Assembly: GCA_963675135.1 (NCBI GenBank)
Contig: OY776131.1
Coordinates: 26,465,881-26,529,880 of the forward strand
Reading direction: 5' to 3'
DNA length: 64,000 bases
DNA from: Galeopsis tetrahit
Taxonomy: Eukaryota > Streptophyta > Magnoliopsida > Lamiales > Lamiaceae
Positions within the stretch are counted from its first letter, which is position 1. Each line of letters opens with the position of its first letter. A program made the translations under genes and the position numbers. A model generated the notes under the pieces. It saw only the letters and a program-made list of their open reading frames with translations. It had not been told where the DNA came from and made no database searches. Shown piece after piece: positions 33,481 to 44,502 of the stretch.

Positions 33481-33529
33481 GGGGGGGACACACACGTGTA
33501 TTCCCTCCCCCCCCCCCCCCTACACGTGT
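33465..33529. repeat. Palindrome of ACACGTGT with G and C homopolymers
   Basis: The left arm is ACACGTGTAA plus 13 G (to 33487). The right arm is 14 C (33507-33520) plus TACACGTGT. The 19-bp centre holds a third CACGTG. The arms can pair as a hairpin or form quadruplex and i-motif structures. Confidence 0.85.
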
Positions 33530-34477
33530 TTGTGTTTTTCAGAATCTTTTTCAAACAATACAACACAAATAATCAGAGTCAGGTGAGTTGGTTATATGCA
33601 AAGTCCTATGAAAATACTTCTCAAGGTATTTTGACAAGTCTTATGAAAAATAATCAACTTATATGCGGAATTTATGACAGACCCTATTATACTCCTTACA
33701 AAATATACACTTAACCAATCAACTATAATTTTACTCACACAAAAACGGTGTTTATGCAAACTCTTATGAAAAACACGGTTTTTAAATATGAACTATCTTG
33801 TGAAGATCAAAACAAGTTTTATGCACATACTTAAGTAAATAAACAAGTAATGAATAAGCAAGTACTAAGCAAATAAGTAAATGCAGTAAGTAAAGAACAC
33901 AAGATGTATAGTGGTTTGGAGGCTAAGCTGCTCCTACGTCCACTCTCCTAACTTAATAGGATATTACTTAATCACTTCGAAGTTAATTTTTTTTTACAGT
34001 GCCAAGGTGCACTCTCTTCTACTTCTCCTCTTCTCTTGATTTCTTACCACGTTCTCTTGTTGTAATACTCTCAAACAACTACGAACTCGACAATACTTTC
34101 AAATATTTCTCAAAGTGAAAGTAGGATTTTGTTCTTGGTACCAACTTAGTGTGATATCTTTTACAATGTAAATCAAATGTAAAGGTTGGGATATCACTAG
34201 CTATCTAGGTTTTGGATAATCTTGATATACTGCCTAATGGGAACTATTGGTTAACACTCAATTTCTTGCTTAAAAGTTTAATCTCACAAATGTTTGAGTG
34301 TTTTGAATGCTTATAAAACTTGTAAATGCTTCAGCTTGTGTATGTTCCCGTAAACTCGAAATGAATCAAGTTGTGGTCTATTTATAGAGTTAGTAAACTA
34401 TCCGTTGGTGGAGATAGTAAACCAATCCATAAATTTGAATTTTCAAATAGTTCAAGGGCATGCATGCAAATAGTACA
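33530..34477. other. Diverged LTR-like remnant resembling Sirevirus LTRs
   Basis: The phrase TATAGTGGTTTGGA...CCTACGTCCACTCTC matches the corresponding part of the LTRs at 39098 and 52192. The later GTGGTCTATTTATAGAG and CCGTTGGTGGAG keep the same order as in those LTRs. Borders are not clear. It ends at the CACTA terminus at 34478. Confidence 0.5.
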
Positions 34478-34740
34478 CACTAGAAGAAAATATGAAATTG
34501 CCTACGGAATCTTCCCACGAAAATAGTGTCGTCCTTAAATTGTGAAGATTGCCAACGGTTTGCCTACGAATTTTCATGAATTATTTTATAGTTGGTCACC
34601 TACGGAAATAACAAGGAAAATTCTAAAGGTGATTTACCTACAAATTATTTCGTAGGCAAAACCACACTTTCCTACCGAATTGATTGTAGGTGAAAACAGA
34701 TTTATTTGCCTAGGGATTTTTTCCTAGCCATTTATATACA
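34478..34740 (+). mobile_element. CACTA (En/Spm-type) transposon terminus
   Basis: Starts CACTAGAAGAAAATATG, followed by repeated subterminal motifs (CCTACGGAA, CCTACGAA, CCTACAAA, TTCGTAGG) in both orientations. This is the structure of a CACTA end. The 3 bases before it (aca) would be the target duplication. No matching right terminus was seen before 36872. Confidence 0.7.
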
Positions 34741-34941
34741 GTATCTTTTTATAAAATTATATTCCTACCCAGAAAATAAATAATTAAATACTCTTTTTAT
34801 ATTATTTTATTCATCAAAATTCACCAAAATTAGAGCGGCAAAGGAAAGGTTGAGAGATCGAATTCATTTTTCCTCTCTTCCTCTTCAATCATCCCCACCA
34901 GTTCACCACTTCATCTTCAATCGCAAATATGAAAACTCATG

Positions 34942-35113
34942 ATAATCGACGACGACGAAGAAAAATGAAGAGATGGTTGTAATAATCGACGAAAATGAAG
35001 AAAAATGCATTGATGGTTGTGATAATCGACGACGACGAAGAAAAATGCAAAGATGGTTGTAATAATCGACGACGACGAAGAAAAATGCATTGATGGTTGT
35101 GATAATCGACGAC
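34942..35113. repeat. 40-bp minisatellite, four copies plus a partial one
   Basis: Units start at 34942, 34982, 35022, 35062 and 35102, each beginning ATAATCGACGA and containing GAAGAAAAATG and GATGGTTGT. Confidence 0.88.
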
Positions 35114-36872
35114 GAAGCTCATTTCTATTCCAATCTTCAGCAAGTAATCTTTATATTTTTTAAGTGTACATTTGCCCCAAATCTCAGAAACCCTATTTAC
35201 CGAGAGTATAAATATGTGAAGAGGCGATTTAGGTGAAGGTCATATCGGATGCTAATTTCAGCTGCTAATCCAATCTTCTGTGAACATGTTTGCATCGTAG
35301 TTATCGAATCGCCTCTTCGAAATAGGTATCGGTCTTTCTATGTGTTTACTCTTATTCTTCTTCAATTCGGTCTATGTGTATTTCTATTTGATTCTTTTGT
35401 TAAGTTAGTCACTTAGTCTTGTGATCATTTTGTCTTGGAATTGTAGTACTAGTTTTATTTGCTTTCTACTTTTTTACCACATTCTTTGAGAATTTAGCAT
35501 ATCATGTACTTCTGATCATTCGTATGATGTTGTTATTTGAATATTCACACCTTTCATGTGATTACAAGTGTTGTGTAATTCCTCTTGTTCTTATAAAGCT
35601 CTAGTTTAAAAATGAATTTATTTATGATCTTGTGGTTTGTTTAGGCTGAAACAGAGAAAGAAGCATGGGAAAATAAAGGTGTTTCAGAGAAAAAGGTGAG
35701 TAGAGAGATTATATATACCTATGTGTTTAATTATATAGAAGCAGTGCAATAATTAGTTAAATGGCGTACATGTGATATTTTTGTATTGTCTTAAGGACAT
35801 AATTAGCTGGATTTTTGGCATGTTTATGGGGTTTCCCTTTTGAGCTAGTTGTTAGTACTCTGTAGAAATTAGTCAGTTTATTTTTATTTCACTCTACCTA
35901 CAAATTAAAACAATACATTATATTAGGAAGTCCATTTTTGTTAATCAACTTTGGGGGAATGTCGTACCAAGCTAGGAGCAGCAACTGTGTAGTTCTCCAT
36001 GCCTTGAAAAAGATGCAGCAACAACAAAGAGCAGTGGTTTAATGAAAACGAAGAATAAGATGCCTTGCTCTTGCTGTGCCATTTTCTCTTTAATTATAAA
36101 CACATTCACTAATACTATTCTCCAATTTAAATTGAATGCAATTATTTATTTTTATGTTGTGTGAGATAGAGAAGGTGGCTTGTTATTATATCTTCAAATT
36201 TACTCATATCATATATGGCCTGTTGTTAGTTCCTCATTTCATGTTCAATTATTTTATTTTTGAGCTTAAGAGAGAGAAGTGATTATTTCAATTTGTGTAT
36301 TCAGGTTGCAAAATGGCAGAAGATTAACTTTTGCTTCAAGAATAATTATTGTGGACTTAAACTCTATATGATTTGAAGAAGGTATGTTATAAAGCCACTA
36401 AATATGTTGTTATTCATGTTCTGTATCCCAAAATGCTCTCATCCAATAAGAAAAGTTGAATTCTCATGATATGTCAATGATTTGGGAGGATCAGAGCAAT
36501 ACTAATTCACTATACAGAAACAATTTACAGATTACAAAGATCAAACAAAGATGGAATTTCAGAATTCTATCTTTTTAGGTATGAATTCTAACTGATTATG
36601 TAACTCTCCATCTCTAAGAAGGGAAAACTGTATGATTACACTTGCAACTATCTGATTTCAATGCACAAAATTTAATTTCAATTCAACTGCACCAACTCCT
36701 CAACTGACTTCAACTGCTACTCCTTAACTGTTGCTAGTTTATGTTGGAGACAACTACTAGGTCAGTTTTGGCTAACTCCTGCTTTTAGACTAGTGGTTGA
36801 ACTTGTTTAGAATTGGTATAGTACCTGCTTTAACTTCAGTTTTTAACTAATTGCTCTTCTCTATTTTCCAAT
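35114..36872. other. AT-rich noncoding region left of Sirevirus A
   Basis: Possibly the interior of the CACTA element. No long open frame and no recognisable protein or RNA. Confidence 0.4.
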
Positions 36873-36877
36873 ATATA
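36873..36877. repeat. Target duplication of Sirevirus A, left copy
   Basis: ATATA, matched at 61759-61763. The surrounding DNA is TA-rich, so the exact phase is less certain than for Sirevirus B. Confidence 0.75.
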
Positions 36878-38272
36878 TGTTGGGATATGAATCTTATAAA
36901 CAATGTTCTAGTTGATGATTATATGTTTTGATGGCCAAAAGCAACTTGAAGTTAATGATATATGTGATTATATGTTATTCTAATTGAGTTATGTGAAATA
37001 AGTTTACTGATCTTAATGAGTTATGAAAACTGAGTTTACTGATCTTAGTGTAATACTGATCTGATATACGAACTGTTTAAGAACTAAGCTGAGAATGAAT
37101 TGTATAGACAGCTTATAGTATAGGACTTAGATGTACTCATCTGTATATAGTTCAGTTGATGTATAGATAGGTTTTATATATGTGTAAGTTTGTATTCTAT
37201 TGTATTCAGTATTGTAAAAGTTTAGAACAGTAGATTGGAACCTGATCAGAAAACTAAAGAAGATTAAAGATGACAAAGGAAGATTAGAAGACTACTTCAG
37301 AATAAGAAGACTATCGAAAGGAATAAGATGAAGCTCAGAGAAACAAGAGAAGTATTTTGAAGGAGCGCATAACAGTTATTGAGAACTGTGATGACTGACT
37401 AAGAACAGTAAAACTAAGAAGAGTAGTTTACTGTGCTGAGTTAGTAGAATTGAAGAATAAGTTTGGATAACTTATTTGAAGCGTAACTGAAGATATATTT
37501 GAAGATATGCTGACTTGGAAAGATAAGTTTTAAGTTGGTTATAAAAAGAAAGTTACAACAAGAAACAATTATGAGTTAGTTGAGAGTTAGTTTCACAAAC
37601 TGCTAACTGTCATACTAAAGCTTATAAATACCGTGTGATCTTCTACTTGAAAAGACTACTGATACTACTACTATTCAAGAGCAATCAAAGAGAATTCAAG
37701 TATTCAAGAACTCACAGAGTCAAGGAGATCAAAGCTAAAGAAGAAGCCACTGTACTGATTTGAAGAATCAAAGGCTACTACAAAGAGAAGTTTTACTTTA
37801 CTTTTAGTTTGTGATTGGTTGTAAACAAGTTTGCTAGTATCTTGTGAAATTACTAGTCGATCAAAGATATACCTGGAGGTATAATCGAAAAGATCACAGT
37901 CTTAGTCTTGGGACTTTAAAACACAAGAAACTCAAGAAAGAAGAGTTAATAAAATATCACGACTGGAGTTGTGAGAGTGGATGTAGACATTTGTCGAACC
38001 ACTATAAATCTTGTGTTCTTTACTTTCTGTTTGGTATTTGTTTAATATTTGTTTAACCAAGAACAGTAAAGTTTACTAAGTAAAGATCAGAATAAAAGTT
38101 GAGTATAAAAGATAAACTGGAAGTACTGATCCGACTCAGTAAGAACAGTACTATATAGAACACATTTCCGCATATAAACTCTGATATTTTGAAAGATTTT
38201 AAAAGTCTATTCACCCCTCCCCTCTAGACTTTTACTAGCTTAATCAATCTTAACTCAACTTTGGGACCAACA
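36878..38272 (+). repeat. 5' LTR of Sirevirus A
   Basis: 1395 bp, TGTTGGGATATG to GGGACCAACA. Matches 60375-61758 almost throughout. It has 11 bp (within TATTTGTTTAATATTTGTTT, about 38035-38055) that the 3' LTR lacks. Confidence 0.93.
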
Positions 38273-38274
38273 AG

Positions 38275-38286
38275 TGGTATCAGAGC
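38275..38286 (+). promoter_or_regulatory. Primer-binding site of Sirevirus A
   Basis: TGGTATCAGAGC, complementary to the 3' end of initiator methionine tRNA, two bases after the LTR. Confidence 0.9.
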
Positions 38287-38433
38287 AGTAGTTCTTTGGA
38301 CTGCTGTTTCTTGATAACCTTGTAGACAATGGGGAAAGTCTAACTGTTTCTTGTCACTGATTCTTGATCTTTATCAATACTTGTCTATCTGAATTTACTT
38401 GCTATACTACTGATCTTATCTGTCTGATCTATC

Positions 38434-39097
38434 ATGGATGAAACTAATGTAAACAAACTTTCTAAGTTCAAAGTTGCAGATTATGACTACTGGAAACTGA
38501 GGATGGAGGCCATTTTCAGTTCAACTCATGATCTGATGTTATCTATGATCAAACAAGGGTCAATCACTACCATGGTGCCCAACACTGCAACACTGGAACC
38601 TACAAAAGCTGTTGGTGTTCTTGTTCCCAAACCCAGGTTAGAATTAACTGCTGAAGAAATGAGGCAGAACAACTTGGACAGCTTGGCCAAGAATTATATT
38701 TTGCATACCCTTCCCAATAAGTATCTTGGGAAAGTAGTAAAATGTAAGACAGCCAAAGAAATGTGGGACCGTTTAGCTATCATTTGTGAGGGTACTACCC
38801 TAATAAAGGAAAGCAAACTATCCACAGCTGTTCAGCGGTTCGAATCATTCAAAATGAAGTCTGGTGAGGCAATTGACCAGCTAGATACTCGTTTTACAAA
38901 AAATATGAATGACTTGGATGTGTTAGGAAAGACATACACCAATAGGGAAATCAATCTGCGTATTCTTAAGGCTTTAGATGCCAGGTGGAAAATGGTAAAA
39001 ATGATCATTAAAACTACACAGGATATAGATACCTGGACTGCTAAAACTACTTTCCAAACCCTTAAGGCGCATGAGTTTGAGTTGGATGAAGAAGATC
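38434..39097 (+). pseudogene. Sirevirus A gag, N-terminal part
   Basis: Starts MDETNVNKLSKFKVADYDYW, a typical Sirevirus gag start, and holds the UBN2-type gag domain (YILHTLPNKYLGKV, FTKNMNDLDVLGKTYTNREI, TLKAHEFELDEED). It is cut at codon 222 by Sirevirus B. The apparent extension to 39138 is LTR sequence of B. Gag resumes at 53629. The homologous gag of B is at 50330-52066. Confidence 0.88.
39093..39097. repeat. Target duplication of Sirevirus B, left copy
   Basis: AGATC, matched at 53628-53632. The reading of gag A continues across the two copies, which confirms the insertion point. Confidence 0.92.
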
Positions 39098-40533
39098 TGT
39101 TGGTCCCTGAACGAGTAGTGAGTGGGATTAAAGTCTAGAGGGGAGGGGTGAATAGACTTTAAAACTTTTTCAAACAGAGTTGGGAACCTCTTCTGATTGC
39201 TATGTCAACTGGACTGCAAGTTTGCGGGTCCAGATGACTATAGTGATCTGATTGTTAAGGTTATATGCGGAATTATGGTGGCCCTTGTTTAGACTCGTTC
39301 TTGTAACTTGTTTTACTTAATGAAAATACTCAGCTGATGCTGGTTTGAAAGTTATGGCCTGTTTTAAAGAGTGTTGAAATAACAGTATGCACTATATAAT
39401 AATGAATGTAAAGGCAGAAATGTAAAGTGCAGAAAGTAAATAACACCGGATTTATAGTGGTTCGGATATACGATCCTACGTCCACTCTCACGTCCTAACG
39501 TGATGTTTAATCCCTTTAATTTCCACAAATTACAAGGGTCTTGACCTTTATAGTCCCAAGGTTAGGACTTTGAGATCTGAGCCGTCCTAACAGCTACGGT
39601 CTCCACAAGTGATTGTAAGCACTTGCACTTTGAGGGGTTCAAAAACTTTAACCTTTCGGTGAGGGTTTGGGGTTTTTGAGATGTATCCAACTAATGGTTC
39701 AAGCTTATAATTTGCTTAACCACTATGCCTAAAACAATTGATATACAATATGAACAGGTTTTAGGTTCTTAAGGGTTGGATAGGAAGCACTTAAGAGCTA
39801 TGGATAATCTAATGGATTTCTGGCTCTTGGAGAACTCTTAGAACAGTATGGCTGTTTGCTTGATTGCTTGCTTAGCTTGAGAATTCTCTCTTGTGGCTTC
39901 TGTGTTTGTGATTCCTCATCCTCTTGTATTTATAATGGAGATTGGTTGCAACTAGCCGTTGGAGTTGACTAGCCGTTTGAGCAATCTTTCCATAATAGTT
40001 TGATTCCTTGATTCCAGCCGCTTGATTGCTTCAATCCTGGGATCATGTCAATCTTCTAAATAAGGTAGGTCTTCGTTTGAGTTGCAAGATGACTTGGGAA
40101 TCAGCCGAGTCCTGGAAGAGCACATAGTCTTCTGATCTGTACTTCTAGTCTTCTGACTACTCTTCTGGCCTTAGGTCTTCTGTCTTCTGATATCAGACGA
40201 GTAACACTCTTCTGATCTGGAAATTCTTTGTACTGCTTTAGGCCATCTTCAATCTGGGACTCCATCAGATAGGTAGGTATACAAGCACCTTAACTTATCT
40301 GGTCTTCAAGGATCTTCTAGTCTTCATGTCTTCTACTCTTCTCATCTTGAGGATAGGCATGTAAGCCAGGACTGTGCTGATCAGCTGATAACAATACAGT
40401 TGATCACACAAGACTAGTCTAAGCTGTTTTATACAAGTCAGCTGATCCTATTACATTTATAAACTCTAAGTGTTTTGGCCATCAAAACTATTCTAACATC
40501 AAGTGGGGCTTAGGGTGAATTTATATCCCAACA
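39098..40533 (-). repeat. 3' LTR of Sirevirus B
   Basis: 1436 bp, the same length as 52192-53627. Plus-strand ends TGTTGGTCCC and ATCCCAACA. By eye the two LTRs differ at about nine positions, about 0.6%. The ends and a few internal phrases are shared with the LTR of Sirevirus A, but the two LTR families are otherwise different. Confidence 0.93.
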
Positions 40534-40548
40534 ATTTCCCCCTTTTTG
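40534..40548 (-). promoter_or_regulatory. Polypurine tract of Sirevirus B
   Basis: The minus strand reads AAAAAGGGGGAAAT directly before the 3' LTR, the usual plus-strand primer of Sireviruses. Confidence 0.85.
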
Positions 40549-40752
40549 ATGAAGCCAAAACTATACTTGATAAGTGCTCTTAATAAGGTAAGAGTTTATA
40601 ACATGCTTAAAACTGAAGTAATTGATGAAGACAATGAGAGTTTGTCTTGTAAGCAGAAAGAACTAGAACTTGAATATAGATAGAACTTTTACAGATTACA
40701 AGTAATAGATTCTTTAAAATTCTAAGCTAGTCTTCATCAGGTCTTCTGATCT

Positions 40753-42120
40753 TCAAATGCGGTAGGCCAGGTACAGACGAGCTCGAACATCTTCCATGTG
40801 TTGTGCGTCTGTAACATTCTCCTCTTCATAAATCTTGTACAGAATCTTCTTGATTTCACCCATGTTGACTCTTCCTGAATCCAGAAGGGGTGCATCCCAT
40901 TTGGGTTCTTCAGGAGGTAGGATTCTGCAGTTGTCAAGTCCTTTGGCTGTCTTGACAATTTCTTCCCAGAACTCTGGATCTTCAAAGTTCATGAACTGGG
41001 AGAATTGTAAGAATTCTTCTTCATAAGAAGGGAGAGGGCCAAATTTCCTTACTATGTGGTGTTGAATTTGCCACTTCTTCTTCAGGGGATACCATCTTGG
41101 TAGCTCATCTTGAAGGGCTAAGTAGTCGACATAATTGCTATCAAACACCAGGACCTTGCCTTCTTGTGCTTTCCTGAGTTTGGCAATTCTTCTTTCAAAT
41201 TTGGCTTTTACTGCCTTCGCATCATTCAGCTTCTTTTGCTTAAGCTCTTGAGCTTCAAGCAACTTCTTCTTCTTCAACTCTAGAGCCTCCTTCTCTTCTG
41301 CAGTAGGCTCTGCTGGAGTTGGCTTCTTGCTGGTCTGAGCTGACTGAGCTTGCTCATCTGCCTTTCTTTTCCTTGTCATTCTCTTTCCAGGGACTTGTTC
41401 TTCAGGAGCAGTGATCTGAAGAGTCTTGGCAGGAGCTTGAGTGGATGCTTGAGTGTCTTCTTGAGCAATTTCTTTGCCTTTGCCTTTTTCTTGCCTGTTC
41501 TTGATTTTGCTCTTTAAACCACTCAAGGTTTCATTCAGTTCATCTTGAGATACTACCATTACAGCTTGTTGTGCAGTAGATTTCTCAAGAGCTCTTATCA
41601 GCATATCTTCCCCCTTTTTGGCTTCAGCAATTGCAGCCGCAAAAGGCTTCATGGCATTCATAATTTCCACTTTCAGAGTATGTTTCAGTGCCATGGCATT
41701 GACCTTGTTGACAGCAGTAATATGAGATATACTGTGTTCCATGACATGAGAAAGAGAATTGGTGGAGGAGGCCTCTTCAAGCTTTTCTGCAAGTGCATTC
41801 AACTTGTCTGTTGTTTCCTTTAGCTGAGTCTGCAGTTTCTCATTCTCCTCTGCAGCTGCTTTAAGGAGAGATTGTCCTTCAGTGGCTCTTGCTTCAGCAT
41901 CCTCAATTCTTGTTTTGTAGGTGGTCTCCATGCGGTGCATCTCATCAGTGTAAAGATCAGCAAACCTTTTGGAGGTGTCAGCTGACAGCTTCTGATAGGT
42001 GCTTAAGTATTCTCCTATCTGCTGATGGAGTGCTTCACCAAATTTATCTTCAATGTCAAGGATCTGGTCACGAAGACGAGTCTTCTGTTCCCTTGCAGCT
42101 TTCTCAACATATCTTCCTAG
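40753..42120 (-). CDS. Third ORF of Sirevirus B, part after the in-frame TAG
   Basis: The frame stays open directly after the TAG at 42121-42123, runs for 455 codons and stops at 40753. The first Met is at 41940. It is a Lys/Glu/Ala-rich coiled coil (about the first 300 residues), with a stretch of RKRKADEQ that could be a nuclear signal. A more globular end follows (WYPLKKKWQIQHHIV, FEDPEFWEEIVKTAKG) and it ends ARLYLAYRI. No membrane segment is seen. The same C-terminal domain closes the third ORF of Sirevirus A (ending RMYLAFRI), so it is conserved between two LTR families. The name envelope-like is customary for this position only. Confidence 0.7.
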   Translation of the reverse strand, partial: LGRYVEKAAREQKTRLRDQILDIEDKFGEALHQQIGEYLSTYQKLSADTSKRFADLYTDEMHRMETTYKTRIEDAEARATEGQSLLKAAAEENEKLQTQLKETTDKLNALAEKLEEASSTNSLSHVMEHSISHITAVNKVNAMALKHTLKVEIMNAMKPFAAAIAEAKKGEDMLIRALEKSTAQQAVMVVSQDELNETLSGLKSKIKNRQEKGKGKEIAQEDTQASTQAPAKTLQITAPEEQVPGKRMTRKRKADEQAQSAQTSKKPTPAEPTAEEKEALELKKKKLLEAQELKQKKLNDAKAVKAKFERRIAKLRKAQEGKVLVFDSNYVDYLALQDELPRWYPLKKKWQIQHHIVRKFGPLPSYEEEFLQFSQFMNFEDPEFWEEIVKTAKGLDNCRILPPEEPKWDAPLLDSGRVNMGEIKKILYKIYEEENVTDAQHMEDVRARLYLAYRI

Positions 42121-44502
42121 CTACAGGCCTAAGCCTTTCTCAAAGTGCAAATCTATTGCAGCTTTGATTTGGGAGCAGATGTCTGCTGTATGGTCAGATG
42201 GGGTAGAAGATGAGGGTGTACCATGAGGCTTGGTATGAACAATTATTGCTTTGCCTCTTTCTTCAGCTGATAGGTACTCCTCATCGAGGTAGCAGGTTGT
42301 CGCCTTAGTCAGATGGGTCATGATCCGTCTGCCTGCATCTCCTGGTGTATACATGAAGTGAGTCAGGTCTTCTGAAGGCTTGAAGTGAGCTGGAACTCTG
42401 ACTACTTCTCTTTCGATTTCTTCTTTGTCAGCTGGTGCAGCTGAGTCTTGAGCAGGGGCAGCTGAGTCTTCTGCAGGGGCAGCTGAGACGTCCACCAAGA
42501 CTGGTGCAACTGATTCCTTTATCTGTGCTTGTTCAGCTGTCTGCTGATCCGATGAGTCTACTGGAACATCAGCAGTGGGAATTCCAAGGATCCGGTTGCA
42601 GACTGCAGTTAGTGCCTCATCTGGTAGCAGCTGAGCAAAGGATCGAACTTGAGCAACTTTCTTTTGCTCCATCTCCCAGTCGAGGAAGTTTTCTTTTCCT
42701 CCCATTCCTTCCATGACCTCAATAAGGTCATCTACATCGTCTCTTCTGAGCTCAATCCAAGTGCATACCCTAAGCACTTGTTCAAACTGGATTGTAGTCT
42801 CATAAATTCCAGGGATGGTGGTCTTGAGCAGGTTGGCTATCTTCATCCTCATTATCTTTTCGGTTAGGCACATAGGGTAGTGCACCATTTTGAACTGAGG
42901 TTGAGAAGGACCAGCTTGAACCAGGTCTTCTGGTGCCAAGTCTTCTGGAGCAGAAGGGACAGAAATGGTAGGGGTTTGGATGGTTGGGGCATTTTCCTCT
43001 GCTGTGTGAGTATCAGCAGGGATTTGGGAAGTGATATGTTCTTCAGTGGTTTGTTCATCAGCAGGGTTTTGAGTCTGCTGGTCTGGTTCAGTTTCTTCTT
43101 GAAGATCAGTAGGTGTTTGAGCTTGATGATGTTGGACATTTGCTGTTTGAATGTCAGCAAGGATTGTGGATATAATCTGAGTTTGATCATCAGCAGGTTG
43201 TGTGAAGGAGGTCTGAGGTTGGTTGTCTGCTGTTTGAACATCAGCAGGGTTAGGCTGGGCTTGTTCCTCTGCTGTGTGAGTATCAGCAGGGATTTGGTTT
43301 TCAGTGTTTGGGGGTTCAGATGGGTTGGAATCATCAGAAGGGTTTAAGGAAGTTATTGGGGCTATGCTCATGGGAGTAGGGAGCCTGGATTTCTTGGTTT
43401 TCTTGGTGAAAGACGAATTGTTCGTCTTTCTCTTCTGACCCTTCGATAATTTAGAAGGAGTAAAAGTGAGAGAGGGGTTAGAAGTACCTGCCTTCTTCAA
43501 GGGAGAGGCAGTTGGAGTGACATCTGAATCAGATGGGGAGATGAGTCCTGATCTGATTAGGTGTCGTCTTTGTGCTAAGGTCTGATTGTCATCATCATCA
43601 TCCTCAGCAGCCTTCTTCTGAGCCTCATCTTTGGATGGTTCCACTTCTTTTTCAACAACAACTTTGGAAGATGCTTCAGCCAACAACTTCCTCCTCTCTT
43701 CTTTCAATCTTGCTGCTTCAGCAAGAGCATCCTTCCTTAGGTAATATTTGGAGATGTGGAAGGTCTTGTGAGGTCCCATCTTGTATTTTCTGGGGAGTAT
43801 TTCTGGAAGAATGATACTCAGCTTGTTGACAAAGCTGACAGTAGAGGTCACCTTCCATTCCCTAGATTGGAGGTCCAAAGTCACCTTCTTGGCTTCAAGA
43901 GCAATTCTGTCCAAGAAGAGCCCTTGCCAGTCTCCATCAATCTGATCCCAGATTGCTGCCATAACTCGAACTTTCAAAGTGGTAACAGCATCATGGCTGA
44001 AAGTGTTACCAAGCAGCATCTTGCCTGCTATATCCATTAGGGTTTGAAACTTAGGTTTCAATTGAGATTTCTTGAGTCCAGAGGCATCTTCAGCCTTGAT
44101 TTGACCACCAGTGAACATCTCCATGTACTCTTTCTCTTTACCCATAATGTAGGTGGAGATATTGATCTTCCCCCTTGACAAACCGAACAGTTCCTGGAGG
44201 ATTTCCCTTGTTACCTTGACCTTGTGTCCACCCATGACACTTTCAACGTGAGAACCCTTCATCACAGCATTGGAGTAGAAAGTCAGCACGTCTTGTTCAT
44301 AGACATTCGTGGGTGCTGCTTCCAGAAAATCTCGCAAGTTGAGGTTGATGCAGCGAAGAAGGATCTCCTTATTCTCATCTGTATGCTTGCCCTTGAAAAA
44401 CAGAGCATTCTCTGTGAACATCTTCCCTTCCTTGGACCACTTTGCAGTATCCAAGGTGCCAGTGCTCTTGGTCTTCTCGTCGTAAATCTCAATGATTGCC
44501 AT
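42121..44502 (-). CDS. Third ORF (so-called envelope-like) of Sirevirus B, N-terminal part
   Basis: 793 residues from MAIIEIYDEKTKSTGTL. Residues 1-260 look globular (FLEAAPTNVYEQDVLTFYSN, YKMGPHKTFHISKYYLRKD). Then come a Lys/Ser/Thr-rich linker and about residues 395-520 with degenerate repeats of PADxxTAE type, rich in Gln, Pro and Thr. A second globular part holds MCLTEKIMRMKIANLL, and a short AAPAEDS repeat lies near 700. No signal peptide or membrane segment is visible. The frame ends at TAG (42121-42123) and continues open for 455 codons. I do not know its function. Its position fits the Sirevirus env-like gene, but it may be a gag- or plant-mobile-domain-related protein instead. Confidence 0.72.
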   Translation of the reverse strand: MAIIEIYDEKTKSTGTLDTAKWSKEGKMFTENALFFKGKHTDENKEILLRCINLNLRDFLEAAPTNVYEQDVLTFYSNAVMKGSHVESVMGGHKVKVTREILQELFGLSRGKINISTYIMGKEKEYMEMFTGGQIKAEDASGLKKSQLKPKFQTLMDIAGKMLLGNTFSHDAVTTLKVRVMAAIWDQIDGDWQGLFLDRIALEAKKVTLDLQSREWKVTSTVSFVNKLSIILPEILPRKYKMGPHKTFHISKYYLRKDALAEAARLKEERRKLLAEASSKVVVEKEVEPSKDEAQKKAAEDDDDDNQTLAQRRHLIRSGLISPSDSDVTPTASPLKKAGTSNPSLTFTPSKLSKGQKRKTNNSSFTKKTKKSRLPTPMSIAPITSLNPSDDSNPSEPPNTENQIPADTHTAEEQAQPNPADVQTADNQPQTSFTQPADDQTQIISTILADIQTANVQHHQAQTPTDLQEETEPDQQTQNPADEQTTEEHITSQIPADTHTAEENAPTIQTPTISVPSAPEDLAPEDLVQAGPSQPQFKMVHYPMCLTEKIMRMKIANLLKTTIPGIYETTIQFEQVLRVCTWIELRRDDVDDLIEVMEGMGGKENFLDWEMEQKKVAQVRSFAQLLPDEALTAVCNRILGIPTADVPVDSSDQQTAEQAQIKESVAPVLVDVSAAPAEDSAAPAQDSAAPADKEEIEREVVRVPAHFKPSEDLTHFMYTPGDAGRRIMTHLTKATTCYLDEEYLSAEERGKAIIVHTKPHGTPSSSTPSDHTADICSQIKAAIDLHFEKGLGL

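Noticed and set aside
34937..35143. 68-codon minus-strand frame rich in Ile, Phe, Arg and Ser
   Set aside because: It is a reading of the 40-bp minisatellite.
37844..38056. 70-codon frame found at 37844 and again at 61341
   Set aside because: Both are inside the LTRs of Sirevirus A; the repetition reflects the LTR pair, not a conserved gene.
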